This document shows, piece after piece, positions 33,991 through 43,756 of a stretch of DNA of 64,000 nucleotides. The notes beneath the pieces are model-generated. The model was not told the origin of the DNA and did not search any database. It worked only from the letters and a program-made list of their open reading frames with translations. Source of the stretch: CAZTTH01 sp964615975 (GTDB lineage Bacteria; Verrucomicrobiota; Lentisphaeria; JABSQK01; JAJFLO01); the NCBI GenBank assembly GCA_964615975.1, contig CAZTTH010000017.1, positions 10,421 through 74,420 of the forward strand, read 5' to 3'. The translations under genes and the position numbers were made by a program. The first letter of the stretch is position 1; every line of letters starts with the position of its first letter.

Positions 33991-36261
33991 TTAATATTTA
34001 TAGCTGAACTCAATGCCATAGGTGCGCGGGGGCTGATAGGCATAGTTCACGGCGCCGGTATAATGACGGAAATCGACCGCGACATCGATGATCTCTTCAT
34101 CCGTTAAATTCTTGCAAAACACAGCCATCGTCCGCCGTTGATCCTTGCTTTCGTACCTGATTTTTGCATTGAATAGATGATATCCCGATTGGCTTAAAAT
34201 GGATTCGTTGGTTTCGGTAAAATAAAAACGACTTTGATATATATGTTCACCCAGCAGTTTTACCATGCCCTCAATCGCGAGTGGAAGCGCATAAGACAGC
34301 GCCATATAGCTACTGAATTCCGGCGCTCGTTTCAAGCTGTTTCCTGACGCGTCGATCGCTTGTTTCTGGTTCATGCCTGAGACGTCAAATCCCCCTGCGT
34401 TTTTGAAATCAGTATATTCCGCCTTAAGCAGTGCGGTATTGGCAATGAGTTCGATACACTTGAAGGGATGGGCGATTATTTGACATTCAATCCCCATTTC
34501 CCTGGCTTCAGCGGCATTACTGGTGTTTATTTGTACGGTGCTGGTTCCCGGCATTACGGTTAATACCTGTAAATCTGAATGGAGATTATAAAATCCATCC
34601 AGGTTGAATTGCAGCCGTCTTTGAAACCATTGGGATTTAAGTCCTATTTCGTAACTGGTGACGTATTCGGGATCGAATGGCTCTTCAATGTGTTCGGCGA
34701 AGGCATTAAAACCGCCGCTTTTGAATCCGCGTTCGATTTTGCCATAGATAAACCCCTCATCCCAGGCACGATATTGCATGCCGAATTTGGGAGTAATTGC
34801 ATTCCAGCTAGCCTGATCGTGGTTCAGGGGAAATCCCGCAATTCCCAGTTGAGAATAAAAATCATAGGTGAGCCGGTTGATTTCGATTTCTTTTTCTTCA
34901 TAAGAATAGCGCAGCCCGGCAGTCAGGCTCAAGCGCTCGGTAACTGCATAAGTCAGTTCGCCAAACCAGGCAACACTGGTGGCATGAAGGTCTGATGAAT
35001 TGGTTGTCGCATAATTACCGGGAGGCAGAAGAAGCGTCAAATCACGGGAAAATATGGTGTGTTCTTCTTCCGCTAATTCGGAAAATAAATAGACCCCGCT
35101 AAGCCAATGCCATTGTTCATCAAGATCATTGGCCAACTGAAATTCCTGGGTGATTTGCTGCTGATTCATTCTTTGATAAAAATGACCCAACTCCAGGGCG
35201 AGTCCATCGGTGTCTTCATAGTGTACATAATTAATCCCCCGAAGTGCGGTGATTGATGTCAACGTCGCGACTTCACCATGCCAATTCAAGGTGCTTGACA
35301 ATCCCCAAATTTGGCGATCTTCGCGACCAATCACATCATGGTTGACCCGATAGGGATCCTGGGGTTCATAATGATTAAATGGAGGATCGGTCACAGTTGG
35401 AAGATGCGGGTTATTTTGAAATGGAATACCAGTCAGCCTGGGATTAAATGCAAAGGCAGTGGGATGGTCTTCATGATGCTCGAATCGGAGGATCAGATCC
35501 AGATCTCCCTGGGGGAGCAGCCATAGACTCCCACGATAGCCAAAGCTATCCGCGTCGACAATCTCTTTCTGATGGTAAATATCCCGCGTATAGCCGTCCC
35601 GATCTTCAAATTGATATGCGAATCTGCCCAAAACGGATTTTGAACCAAGCGGACTGCCGATAGCGCCAGAATAGTTGAGAGAGGAATAGTTCCCCAAGGT
35701 CAGACTTTGATTGAGGGTTAATTTCGGTTCAGGCTTGTTGGTGATGATATTGATTGCGCCGCCGATGGTGTTCCGCCCATACAATGATCCCTGAGGCCCC
35801 CGCAGCACTTCGATGCGTTCGATGTCATAGAGATTTACCAGCATAGCTTGCGCGCGGGATATATAGACCCCATCGACATAGTATCCGATACTCAGATCAG
35901 AACCGATGCCGAAGTCGACCGATCCAATTCCGCGGATAAAAATCTCAGGAATACTGGTATTGCCATTATTCCCCATGATGAGATTGGGGGTGCGCAAGGA
36001 TAATTCCGGTAGATCAGTAATTCCGAAATCATCGAGATAGGCGGTTAAATAATATGAAAGCGGTATGGGGGTGGTTAAAAATAGAGTTTCCTGCTTCGTC
36101 GCCGTGACGATAACCGGTTCAAATTCAATATACCGCTCCTCGGCCTTTACATTGTTTCCGGGATCTATATCACTTGCGGATAATCCAACTGACTGACTGA
36201 GTTGAGTTAAAATAACAGTTAATATAAAACCTAACTTCCGGCTGATCCGTTTGGATTCCAT
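33991..36261 (-). CDS. TonB-dependent outer-membrane receptor
   Basis: About 756 residues from the chosen ATG. Signal peptide MESKRISRKLGFILTVILTQ is followed by a TonB-box-like segment (FEPVIVTATK) and a plug domain with NLIMGNNGNTSIPEIFIRGI, YVDGVYISRAQAML and IERIEVLRGPQGSLYGRNTI. A 22-strand barrel region ends in GIEFSYKY with a terminal aromatic residue. The sequence resembles siderophore and catechol or carotenoid-type receptors of the FepA/Fiu/CirA superfamily; the ligand cannot be assigned. Codons at 36294 (ATG) and 36327 (TTG) are alternative starts, but they would put a long extension before the signal peptide. It is the first of three genes with the A-PCP protein (23 bp) and the thioesterase, and may be cotranscribed with glgA. 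Confidence 0.9.
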   Translation of the reverse strand: MESKRISRKLGFILTVILTQLSQSVGLSASDIDPGNNVKAEERYIEFEPVIVTATKQETLFLTTPIPLSYYLTAYLDDFGITDLPELSLRTPNLIMGNNGNTSIPEIFIRGIGSVDFGIGSDLSIGYYVDGVYISRAQAMLVNLYDIERIEVLRGPQGSLYGRNTIGGAINIITNKPEPKLTLNQSLTLGNYSSLNYSGAIGSPLGSKSVLGRFAYQFEDRDGYTRDIYHQKEIVDADSFGYRGSLWLLPQGDLDLILRFEHHEDHPTAFAFNPRLTGIPFQNNPHLPTVTDPPFNHYEPQDPYRVNHDVIGREDRQIWGLSSTLNWHGEVATLTSITALRGINYVHYEDTDGLALELGHFYQRMNQQQITQEFQLANDLDEQWHWLSGVYLFSELAEEEHTIFSRDLTLLLPPGNYATTNSSDLHATSVAWFGELTYAVTERLSLTAGLRYSYEEKEIEINRLTYDFYSQLGIAGFPLNHDQASWNAITPKFGMQYRAWDEGFIYGKIERGFKSGGFNAFAEHIEEPFDPEYVTSYEIGLKSQWFQRRLQFNLDGFYNLHSDLQVLTVMPGTSTVQINTSNAAEAREMGIECQIIAHPFKCIELIANTALLKAEYTDFKNAGGFDVSGMNQKQAIDASGNSLKRAPEFSSYMALSYALPLAIEGMVKLLGEHIYQSRFYFTETNESILSQSGYHLFNAKIRYESKDQRRTMAVFCKNLTDEEIIDVAVDFRHYTGAVNYAYQPPRTYGIEFSYKY

Positions 36262-36341
36262 TATTTTTTTGCCGCAATTGGGAGAGGAAGACATAAATCC
36301 ATTTTTAACTTGGTATACTATTCTCAAAATTTTTCACTCGA

Positions 36342-37880
36342 TCAACGCATGGGTCGCGCTAACATTTCCTGGTATAATTTCAAGTATTGTCCCGCGGTAA
36401 CTTGATGATTAAAGCGCGCGACACTTTCCTGCATAATTCTCGCAATAATTCTTTCCTTGAACCGGATGGGAGTTCGATAGAATTTAAGCGCTTGATCAAT
36501 GGCCCATTTCAAGCCATTGCTGTCATAGTGCTTAAACACAAAACCGTTGCCACTGTTTTTATCAGGATTCAATTGGGTGACGGTGTCGTGTATTCCGCCG
36601 GTATCGTGGGCGATCGGCAGTGAGCCATATTTCTGACAAATCATTTGCGGCAGACCACAGGGTTCGAATTTGGATGGCATGAGGAGGAAATCAGAGGCTG
36701 CAAAAGCCAAATGTGACAGTGAATCATCAAATCCGCAAACCGCAACTCGGGAGTACAAATCATGATGCCGGACAATATCCAAAAAATGCGGTTGATAGGG
36801 ACCATTGCCAATCAACACCACCTGTAACTTGTCTTTCCAGTTTTCTGAAATAATCTGATATAAAATTTCCGCCAATAGTTGACATCCTTTCTGTACGGGA
36901 TCGAGCCGATGAGGCCAGAATAGCATTGGCACTTCTGGCGCCAATTCCAGATTGAGTATGTTCTGAAGCTGGAGTTTGCTCTCATGTTTGCCCAACACAA
37001 AATTGTGGGATGAGAAATTAACCGGCAGGTTATTATCAATACTGGGATCAAAGGATGGATCAGGGGAATTAAGAATTCCCACAGCGCAGCCGGCATGGAA
37101 CTTCGCGCTGATCTCATTGCCAATCCGGTCAGAGACGAAAGAATGGCGGTGGTCAATGATTTCCTGAAGAAATGTCGGACTCACGGTATTGATATAATGT
37201 GAAGCAAAAATTCCACTGTTCAGCTGATCGACCGGGTTGCTGCAACGGCTTTCCTCATAATTATGAGGCATTCTCTCATAGTACAGATGATGCCAGAATT
37301 CAGCGGCATCGATGCCGCAATCTTCCATCGTTGCCAATGTCGATTTTATCGAATGGATGTTATGTACAGTAAATAAACACGGGATATTCATGCGCCGCCC
37401 ATAAGCGGAGATCAATCCAGTCATCCAATCATTGCAATGGATCAGATCCGGTTGAACCCGTGGAATGATGTTGTTAATCACTTCTCGTTGAAAGACCAAT
37501 GACAGGCGCCGATTGCTGTCTTCGTCGTTGTTGTAGACTTGATCCTGGTAGTAGAACAGACGGTCTTCCGCCAGATGGACACGATCTTCAGGAAGTTTGC
37601 TCTTATACTTGCGCAATTCATCGGTAAAAAAATTGCTGATATCGAGACTGAACATTTTGCGATAATGGGGGAGGGCAACATGGATATCGACACCTAAATC
37701 GAGCAGATTTTTTACCAATGTGGATGAAACATCAGCCAGTCCTCCCCCCTTGGCGGTGAGGTAATTGGCCATGTTTCCCATGCCTTGTGGCAGATAGGTG
37801 ATTTCCGGTGTAACCACCAGGATGCGTGGGGCACGCAGAGTTCTGATAACCGAGGTTGTTGTCACTTTATTTTTCTCCAT
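36342..37880 (-). CDS. glgA: Glycogen synthase (GT5)
   Basis: 512 residues. The enzyme extends alpha-1,4-glucan from ADP- or UDP-glucose in the cytoplasm. The nucleotide-binding loop reads KGGGLADVSSTL (about 44-55) and is preceded by a short insert (TYLPQGMGNMANYL) not found in E. coli GlgA but seen in a GT5 subgroup. FTVHNIHS, HCNDWMTGLISAYG, FWPHRLDPVQKGCQLL and PSKFEPCGLPQMICQKYG are typical; the last holds the catalytic Glu region. The start overlaps the phosphorylase gene by 14 bp, so expression is coupled. No glgC or glgB is in the window, so the sugar donor is supplied elsewhere. Confidence 0.92.
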   Translation of the reverse strand: MEKNKVTTTSVIRTLRAPRILVVTPEITYLPQGMGNMANYLTAKGGGLADVSSTLVKNLLDLGVDIHVALPHYRKMFSLDISNFFTDELRKYKSKLPEDRVHLAEDRLFYYQDQVYNNDEDSNRRLSLVFQREVINNIIPRVQPDLIHCNDWMTGLISAYGRRMNIPCLFTVHNIHSIKSTLATMEDCGIDAAEFWHHLYYERMPHNYEESRCSNPVDQLNSGIFASHYINTVSPTFLQEIIDHRHSFVSDRIGNEISAKFHAGCAVGILNSPDPSFDPSIDNNLPVNFSSHNFVLGKHESKLQLQNILNLELAPEVPMLFWPHRLDPVQKGCQLLAEILYQIISENWKDKLQVVLIGNGPYQPHFLDIVRHHDLYSRVAVCGFDDSLSHLAFAASDFLLMPSKFEPCGLPQMICQKYGSLPIAHDTGGIHDTVTQLNPDKNSGNGFVFKHYDSNGLKWAIDQALKFYRTPIRFKERIIARIMQESVARFNHQVTAGQYLKLYQEMLARPMR

Positions 37881-40428
37881 CTCTCGGCCAGGTAATTAAT
37901 CCCTGTGAGTGTTTGATTCTGTCATCTCCATTCGGGACCACCCGGGGTGAAAAACCAAAGCGGCCGATCGCCGGACACGTCACCACACTGGTGTAAATAT
38001 AGTGTCCAGCCGAGAGTGAATGAGCCACGGTCATGGTGATGGTATTGCTGGTCGTGATTTCATTGCCTACGCCGACTTCGCCAATATAAAGTTGTACTTC
38101 GACTTCGGAAGGGGTCAATTCCCCAAGATAAACCTCCACCTTGACTTCGAAATGATCTCCCACCTTCAGATTGGGCAATATAGTTGTCAGCGATGGTTGG
38201 GATATCTTAATATGCGGCCAATGGCGTATCATTCGTTCTATCTTTTGCACCGATCCCTTGGTTTGGGAGTAATCGTTGATGGTTAATTCCTGATATTGTT
38301 TGATGGCGGGATGATAAAATTTGGTTTCATATTCGTACATCATGCGATTGGAATTAAAATCAGCCAAGCCCATTTTGATTGATTTCTTCATCATCTCGAC
38401 CCAACGCAGGGGAATATAGCTGTTGGGCCGATCATAAAAGATGGGAACGATTACTTCTTCCAATAAATGATACAAAGACAAGCTGTCGTGTTCATCCTGA
38501 TAATTGACGTCCGTATGTTCATAGCCATTGCCTATGGTCCATCCTCTGTCGGGCTGATAGCCCTCGCACCACCACCCATCCAACACACTGGCATTAAGCA
38601 CACCGTTCATTGCCGCTTTCATTCCGGAAGTCCCGCTGGCTTCCAGAGGCCGCCGTGGTGTATTCAGCCAGACATCGACCCCCTGAATCATGACCCGTGC
38701 CAGTTCCATATCATAATCTTCTACAAATATGATGCTGCTGCGAATCGAATCGCGCCGCGAAAAATCAATGATATCCTTGATCAATTTTTTGCCTTCAATA
38801 TCCTTCTGGTGGGCCTTGCCGGCAAAGATAAATTGGATTCGCCCCTCCTTGTCATTTAATAATTTTTCCAGCCGCTGAGGATCGCGGAAGAGCAGGGTGG
38901 CGCGTTTATAGGCGGTGAAACGCCGGGCATAACCAATGGTCAGGACATCGCGATTGAGCACGGATTGGACGTGATCGATTTGAGAGCGGGGCGCATTCAA
39001 GCGCTCCAAATGATAGGTTAAACGTTGCCGACAATGGTTGATGAGATGATTGCGCCGCAATTCGTGCACCTGCCAGATTTCTTCCGGGGGGATTTCATCA
39101 ATGTAATCGAATTTATTTGTGTTCTGATCGTGGTGATGCCAGCGCGAGCCAAGATAATGATCGTATAACTTGGCATGATCGGTTGATACCCAGGTTTGCG
39201 GGTGAACCGCATTGGTGATATGGGTAATTGGGATTTCCTCCTTGGGTTTTTCCGGCCACAAATAATGCATCATTGACCGCGTAACCTGTCCATGCAATTT
39301 GCTGACACCGTTGCAGTATTGAGCAAGTTTCAGCGCCAATATGGTCATCGAAAAATCGGCATTTGATGATGCTCCGGGAGGCTGGCCTAGCGCTATCAGT
39401 GATCCCACCGAAGTCTCAAGTGACGGCGCCAGGAGTTCCATGTAGGGATAGATCATATCCACCTTGAATACATCATGACCGGCTTCTACGGGGGTGTGGG
39501 TGGTAAACACATTAGTTCGGGCGATGAGTTCGCAGGCGGTTTTAAATTCTATTCCATCGGACTGGATAACCTGCGCCATGCGTTCCAGGCTCAATAACGC
39601 GGAATGGCCTTCATTCATATGATATACCATCGGTTTAATCCCCATGGCCTGAAGCGCCTTCACCCCGCCGATGCCGAGTAGAATTTCCTGCAGCCAGCGG
39701 TTATGGCTGTCACCTCCATACAGTTGGGCGGTAATGTTGCGGATATGTTCGGGGTTATCAGATAGGTTGGTATCCAACAGGTAAAGTTCGACTCGACCGA
39801 CCTGGGCTTTCCAGACATTCACCTTTATTGTGTCATTGGGAATCGGAATGCTGATTTCAAAGAGCTCGCCTTGTTGATTACGTGCCCGACGAACCGGGAG
39901 AAAATGAAAATCATAATCCGGATAATACTCGTGTTGTATCCCGTCATGACTCAGGAGCTGTTTGCCGAACCCTTGCCGGTAGAGAATCCCGATCCCCACC
40001 ATGGGGAGTATTCTATCCGATGCGGTTTTGAGAAAATCTCCCGCCAAAACCCCTAGGCCGCCGGAAAATATTCGCAAAGAATTGTGGATGCCGAATTCAG
40101 CACAAAAATAGGCAATGCATTGATGCGAAGCGATGAGTGGGTGAGATTCGCTGACCGCATGATAACTGGTGTAAACATCCTTGACCCGGGTTTGATGGTC
40201 GAGAAAACTTTGATCCTTGATCAAAGCATATAATTCATCCTGTGGCACCTGATTTAAAAACACCACCGGATTTTTATCGACCTTTTGCCAGAGCACCGGA
40301 TTAATCCGGCGAAACAACGCCGCCGCGTCATGATGCCAAGACCACCAATAGTTGGTTGAGAGTTCTTCAATAAACTTCAACTCGTCGGGTATGATTGGTC
40401 TTACCCGGAAGAACTTCAAACTTTTCAT
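37867..40428 (-). CDS. Alpha-glucan phosphorylase, GlgP2-type (DUF3417 family)
   Basis: 853 residues of GT35 with the N-terminal DUF3417 helical region (NYWWSWHHDAAALFRRINPVLW). The catalytic part shows YFCAEFGIHNSLRIFSGGLG, VYHMNEGHSALL, IGYARRFTAYKRATLLF, and the pyridoxal-phosphate lysine site EASGTSGMKAAMNG followed by VLDGWWCEGY. These are marks of the shorter, archaeal/thermophile-like phosphorylase, distinct from the classical enzyme encoded on the other strand at 41174. It releases glucose-1-phosphate from alpha-1,4-glucans or maltodextrins. A C-terminal beta-rich stretch (about 750-850) of unknown role follows. It is 35 bp downstream of the CBM48 gene and overlaps glgA, so the three form one unit. 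Confidence 0.9.
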   Translation of the reverse strand: MKSLKFFRVRPIIPDELKFIEELSTNYWWSWHHDAAALFRRINPVLWQKVDKNPVVFLNQVPQDELYALIKDQSFLDHQTRVKDVYTSYHAVSESHPLIASHQCIAYFCAEFGIHNSLRIFSGGLGVLAGDFLKTASDRILPMVGIGILYRQGFGKQLLSHDGIQHEYYPDYDFHFLPVRRARNQQGELFEISIPIPNDTIKVNVWKAQVGRVELYLLDTNLSDNPEHIRNITAQLYGGDSHNRWLQEILLGIGGVKALQAMGIKPMVYHMNEGHSALLSLERMAQVIQSDGIEFKTACELIARTNVFTTHTPVEAGHDVFKVDMIYPYMELLAPSLETSVGSLIALGQPPGASSNADFSMTILALKLAQYCNGVSKLHGQVTRSMMHYLWPEKPKEEIPITHITNAVHPQTWVSTDHAKLYDHYLGSRWHHHDQNTNKFDYIDEIPPEEIWQVHELRRNHLINHCRQRLTYHLERLNAPRSQIDHVQSVLNRDVLTIGYARRFTAYKRATLLFRDPQRLEKLLNDKEGRIQFIFAGKAHQKDIEGKKLIKDIIDFSRRDSIRSSIIFVEDYDMELARVMIQGVDVWLNTPRRPLEASGTSGMKAAMNGVLNASVLDGWWCEGYQPDRGWTIGNGYEHTDVNYQDEHDSLSLYHLLEEVIVPIFYDRPNSYIPLRWVEMMKKSIKMGLADFNSNRMMYEYETKFYHPAIKQYQELTINDYSQTKGSVQKIERMIRHWPHIKISQPSLTTILPNLKVGDHFEVKVEVYLGELTPSEVEVQLYIGEVGVGNEITTSNTITMTVAHSLSAGHYIYTSVVTCPAIGRFGFSPRVVPNGDDRIKHSQGLITWPRDGEK

Positions 40429-40463
40429 TAAGTTTCAACCATCTAATATATGTACAATATGCC

Positions 40464-40754
40464 TTATCCAACGGTGATGACACTATTCAGTGTCCCATGA
40501 GCATTTCTCACCCATTTCAGACATTCAGGATCGACATGCCATTCCCCATTGACGATGAATTTATATTCATAGGTGCCCGTTGACAGCATCAGGGTAACTG
40601 CAAATTCGCCATTATTTTTCGGATCGGTCAATTTTTTTTCTCCCGTTCCCCAATCATTAAATGTACCGGCTACGTAAACTTCACTACCGGGATGGGTTTT
40701 AAGCGTGAATTTAACGCGTTTTTTCCCCGCGTTTTGTGATTTTTTGTTGGCCAT
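40464..40754 (-). CDS. Stand-alone CBM48 / AMPK-beta-like glycogen-binding protein
   Basis: 96 residues forming little more than a CBM48 fold. VKFTLKTHPGSEVYVAGTFN is followed by a DWG, then FAVTLMLSTGTYEYKFIVNG, EWHVDPECLKWVRNAHGTLN and SVITVG. The glucan-contacting Trp and Lys positions (NDWG, YKFIVNGEW) resemble those of AMPK-beta and isoamylase N-terminal domains. No catalytic domain is attached. It probably targets the phosphorylase and GlgA encoded directly downstream to glycogen; that partner role is inferred from position. A basic N-terminus (MANKKSQNAGKKR) precedes the fold. Confidence 0.88.
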   Translation of the reverse strand: MANKKSQNAGKKRVKFTLKTHPGSEVYVAGTFNDWGTGEKKLTDPKNNGEFAVTLMLSTGTYEYKFIVNGEWHVDPECLKWVRNAHGTLNSVITVG

Positions 40755-41173
40755 AATTATTGAAATCCTCGTTGGTTTTAAATTGTTGATGGGATGGCAT
40801 ACATATACGGGGAAAGGTCAAACAGTCATACTCGATAATTCCTGATTGGAGATTCATGGGATGTTGTCAGTTACTGTCTTGTTCCTTTCCCGCAAATGAC
40901 ATAAATGAAGCACACTTCTTTACTCCATTAATCAATAACAGATGATCTGAAATGGTTTCCGTCAAGTGCAATTCATACTTTTCAAATTCAGCCTCTTAGT
41001 TTATATTGACACTCGATTCACTTTGGCATTGCCCCAATATCAGGCTTTAGTCTTGCGTGACATTATCGAACAATCAGATTGTTTATAGCGATAACGGTAG
41101 CAGTATTATTGAAGGAAATTGTTCGGGATAATCCGGATCAACCATGGTCATTATGTCAGATTAAGGAGTGTAT
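40755..41173. other. Divergent regulatory region between the two phosphorylase units
   Basis: About 420 bp between the CBM48-glgP2-glgA unit (left) and the classical glgP (right). It must carry promoters for both directions. A TTGACA-like hexamer occurs near 41005, but no well-spaced -10 box is evident. I see no coding sequence, riboswitch or strong hairpin. Confidence 0.45.
41163..41168 (+). promoter_or_regulatory. Ribosome binding site deciding the glgP start
   Basis: AAGGAG is followed by 5 bases and then the ATG at 41174. A GTG at 41168 in the same frame overlaps the site itself and is not a plausible start. Confidence 0.8.
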
Positions 41174-43744
41174 ATGAATTACTTATCCAGTCAAAAAAGA
41201 AGCGAAAAAGTAAAGGCGCGGGCCCATGATAAATTAGACATTGATGAAGTCGAACAGAATTTTGCCCGTCAACTTAAATACTCATTGGCGAAAGACAGTT
41301 ACACCGCCACTGATTGGGATCGATTTGTCGCCCTCAGCCTGACGATACGTGATTTTCTCATTGAACGCTGGATGGAAACCCAGCAAAACTACCACCGCCA
41401 TAATCTCAAGCGCGTCTACTACATCTCGCTCGAATATCTCATCGGCAGAGCTCTGGCCAATAATATCATCAATCTCGACATGGATAAGACTTGCGAAATG
41501 GCGCTCAAAAAGTTTGGCATTGACTGGACCCATTTATGTTCGATGGGAGTCGACGCGGGCCTTGGCAACGGCGGTCTGGGGCGACTTGCCGCCTGTTTCC
41601 TTGATTCCATGGCAACCCTGAGTCTGCCGGCGACCGGTTACGGTTTGCATTATGACTTTGGCATTTTTCGCCAAACCATCAAGGATGGCTATCAGATCGA
41701 GGAACCCGATGAATGGTTGCGCTCCGGCAATCCCTGGGAAATAGAACGTCCCGAATACACCTTCCAGGTTGATTTTGGCGGATCGGTGAATGAGCATCAA
41801 GAAAACGGCAGACAGGTCTTTACCTGGCATCCTGCTCATCATGTCCTGGGTGTTCCTTATGACACCCCGATCATTGGCTTCGGCAGTGAAAATGTCAATA
41901 CCCTGCGCTTGTGGTCGGCCAAAGCCAGCGCCGAATTCGATTTTGAGGATTTCAACCAGGGCGATTACATTCAGGCTGTACAACATAAGATCAAAGCGGA
42001 AACCTTGACCAAGGTGCTGTATCCAAATGACACCAATTACAGCGGTAAATCGCTCCGCTTCGAGCAACAATACTTCTTTGTTTCCTGTTCTTTGCAGGAC
42101 ATCGTGCGACGGTTTAAGGTACACAACAAAAACTTTGAATTTTTTCCGCAAAAGGTCGCGATTCAGCTTAATGACACCCATCCCACCATGGGAATCGCGG
42201 AATTAATGCATATTCTCATGGATAAGGAAGAGCTGCCCTGGGATACCGCATGGAAAATCACCGTAGATACCTTCGGTTATACCAATCATACTCTGCTCCC
42301 GGAAGCCCTGGAAAAATGGCCGGTCGATTTCTTCGCGCAAAAGCTCCCCCGTCATCTCCAGATCATCTATGAGATTAACCGCCGGTTCCTCGAGAAAATT
42401 TCGATGCATTATCCTGGCGATAATGATCGTCTTTGCCGCATGAGCATTATCGAGGAGTCACACCCCAAACAGGTTCGCATGGCGCACCTGGCCACGGTCG
42501 GATCTCATTCCATCAATGGGGTCGCGGCTTTGCATACTCATCTGTTGAAGCAACATCTCTTCCGTGATTTTTATGACCTCTACCCAGAGCGCTTTAATAA
42601 TAAAACCAATGGCGTTACCCCGCGGCGGTGGTTGTTAAGCGCCAACCCCGCCCTGGCCAAATGGATCAGTGATATCATAGGACGGGAATGGATTTGTGAT
42701 CTGGATCAATTGCGCCGCTTGGAGAAATTCGCCATGATTGCCGACCAGCGGGATGCTTTTGGCGCGATCAAGGATGCCAATAAACTGGTACTCTCCAGGA
42801 CCATTGTCAATGAATTAGGCATCGAGGTTGATCCCAAGGCGATTTTCGACGTGCACATCAAGCGGTTTCATGAGTACAAGCGCCAACTCTTAAACGCACT
42901 GCATATTGTCATGCTCTACAATCGATTAAAACAAAATCCGCAATTGGATATTATGCCGCGCGTCTTTATCTTCTCCGGCAAGGCTGCGCCGGGGTATTAT
43001 ATGGCCAAAATGATTATCAAATTCATTCACAGTCTTGCCTATGTCATTAATCAGGATGAAGATATAAACGGCAGGATCAAGATTGTATTCTTCCCCAATT
43101 ACAGCGTCTCTCTCGCCGAAAAAATCATTCCCGCCGCGGATATCAGTGAACAGATTTCCACCGCGGGAATGGAAGCGTCCGGCACCGGCAACATGAAGAT
43201 GACATTGAATGGCGCGTTGACCGTGGGCACCCTCGACGGCGCTAATATCGAGATCAAAGACGAGGTCGGCGATGAGAATATCTTCATTTTTGGTCTTAAA
43301 GCCGATGAAATCGAGACCATGAGACGCAATAACTCCTATAATCCCTATGATTATTATCACCAGTATCCTGAAATCAAAAGCACCATTGACATGGCCTTCT
43401 CAAATTATTTCTGCCTTCATAATCCTGGTTTGTTTGAACCGATACGCAGAACCCTGTTCGATTATGGCGACCGCTACTTCGTGCTTGCCGATCTACTGGC
43501 CTATGCGCAAGCGCAATCACAGGCGGATCGCCTCTATCGCGATCGGGATGAATGGAATTGCAAGTCACTGTTGAATGTCGCCCGATCTGGCAAATTCAGT
43601 TCCGACCGGGTGATCAGGGAATACGCCCAGGAAATCTGGCGTGTCGAGCCCTTTTCCATCGATTTGAATCGCAAGGGATGCGACACGATTGTCGAGGCGC
43701 GAATCAGTGTCGCCAACCGCCGGGTCACTGGACTTGATGAATAG
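41174..43744 (+). CDS. glgP: Glycogen/starch phosphorylase, classical type
   Basis: About 856 residues, full length for GT35 of the E. coli GlgP/MalP type. Hallmarks: YYISLEYLIGRALANNI, GNGGLGRLAACFLDSMATL, YGLHYDFGIFRQ, QLNDTHPTMGIAELM, NGVTPRRWL, DVHIKRFHEYKRQLLN, and the pyridoxal-phosphate lysine site EASGTGNMKMTLNGALT, then LDGANIEI. It degrades glycogen to glucose-1-phosphate. It is transcribed away from a second, unrelated-type phosphorylase, so the cell has two phosphorolytic routes, perhaps for polymer and for maltodextrins. A strong AAGGAG site fixes the start. The next gene begins 12 bp after the stop. Confidence 0.95.
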   Translation: MNYLSSQKRSEKVKARAHDKLDIDEVEQNFARQLKYSLAKDSYTATDWDRFVALSLTIRDFLIERWMETQQNYHRHNLKRVYYISLEYLIGRALANNIINLDMDKTCEMALKKFGIDWTHLCSMGVDAGLGNGGLGRLAACFLDSMATLSLPATGYGLHYDFGIFRQTIKDGYQIEEPDEWLRSGNPWEIERPEYTFQVDFGGSVNEHQENGRQVFTWHPAHHVLGVPYDTPIIGFGSENVNTLRLWSAKASAEFDFEDFNQGDYIQAVQHKIKAETLTKVLYPNDTNYSGKSLRFEQQYFFVSCSLQDIVRRFKVHNKNFEFFPQKVAIQLNDTHPTMGIAELMHILMDKEELPWDTAWKITVDTFGYTNHTLLPEALEKWPVDFFAQKLPRHLQIIYEINRRFLEKISMHYPGDNDRLCRMSIIEESHPKQVRMAHLATVGSHSINGVAALHTHLLKQHLFRDFYDLYPERFNNKTNGVTPRRWLLSANPALAKWISDIIGREWICDLDQLRRLEKFAMIADQRDAFGAIKDANKLVLSRTIVNELGIEVDPKAIFDVHIKRFHEYKRQLLNALHIVMLYNRLKQNPQLDIMPRVFIFSGKAAPGYYMAKMIIKFIHSLAYVINQDEDINGRIKIVFFPNYSVSLAEKIIPAADISEQISTAGMEASGTGNMKMTLNGALTVGTLDGANIEIKDEVGDENIFIFGLKADEIETMRRNNSYNPYDYYHQYPEIKSTIDMAFSNYFCLHNPGLFEPIRRTLFDYGDRYFVLADLLAYAQAQSQADRLYRDRDEWNCKSLLNVARSGKFSSDRVIREYAQEIWRVEPFSIDLNRKGCDTIVEARISVANRRVTGLDE

Positions 43745-43756
43745 ATTAATGGACTC

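Noticed and set aside
41534..42181. A 215-codon antisense frame inside the classical glycogen phosphorylase gene
   Set aside because: The plus-strand enzyme is unmistakable; the antisense frame is a by-product of its codon bias.
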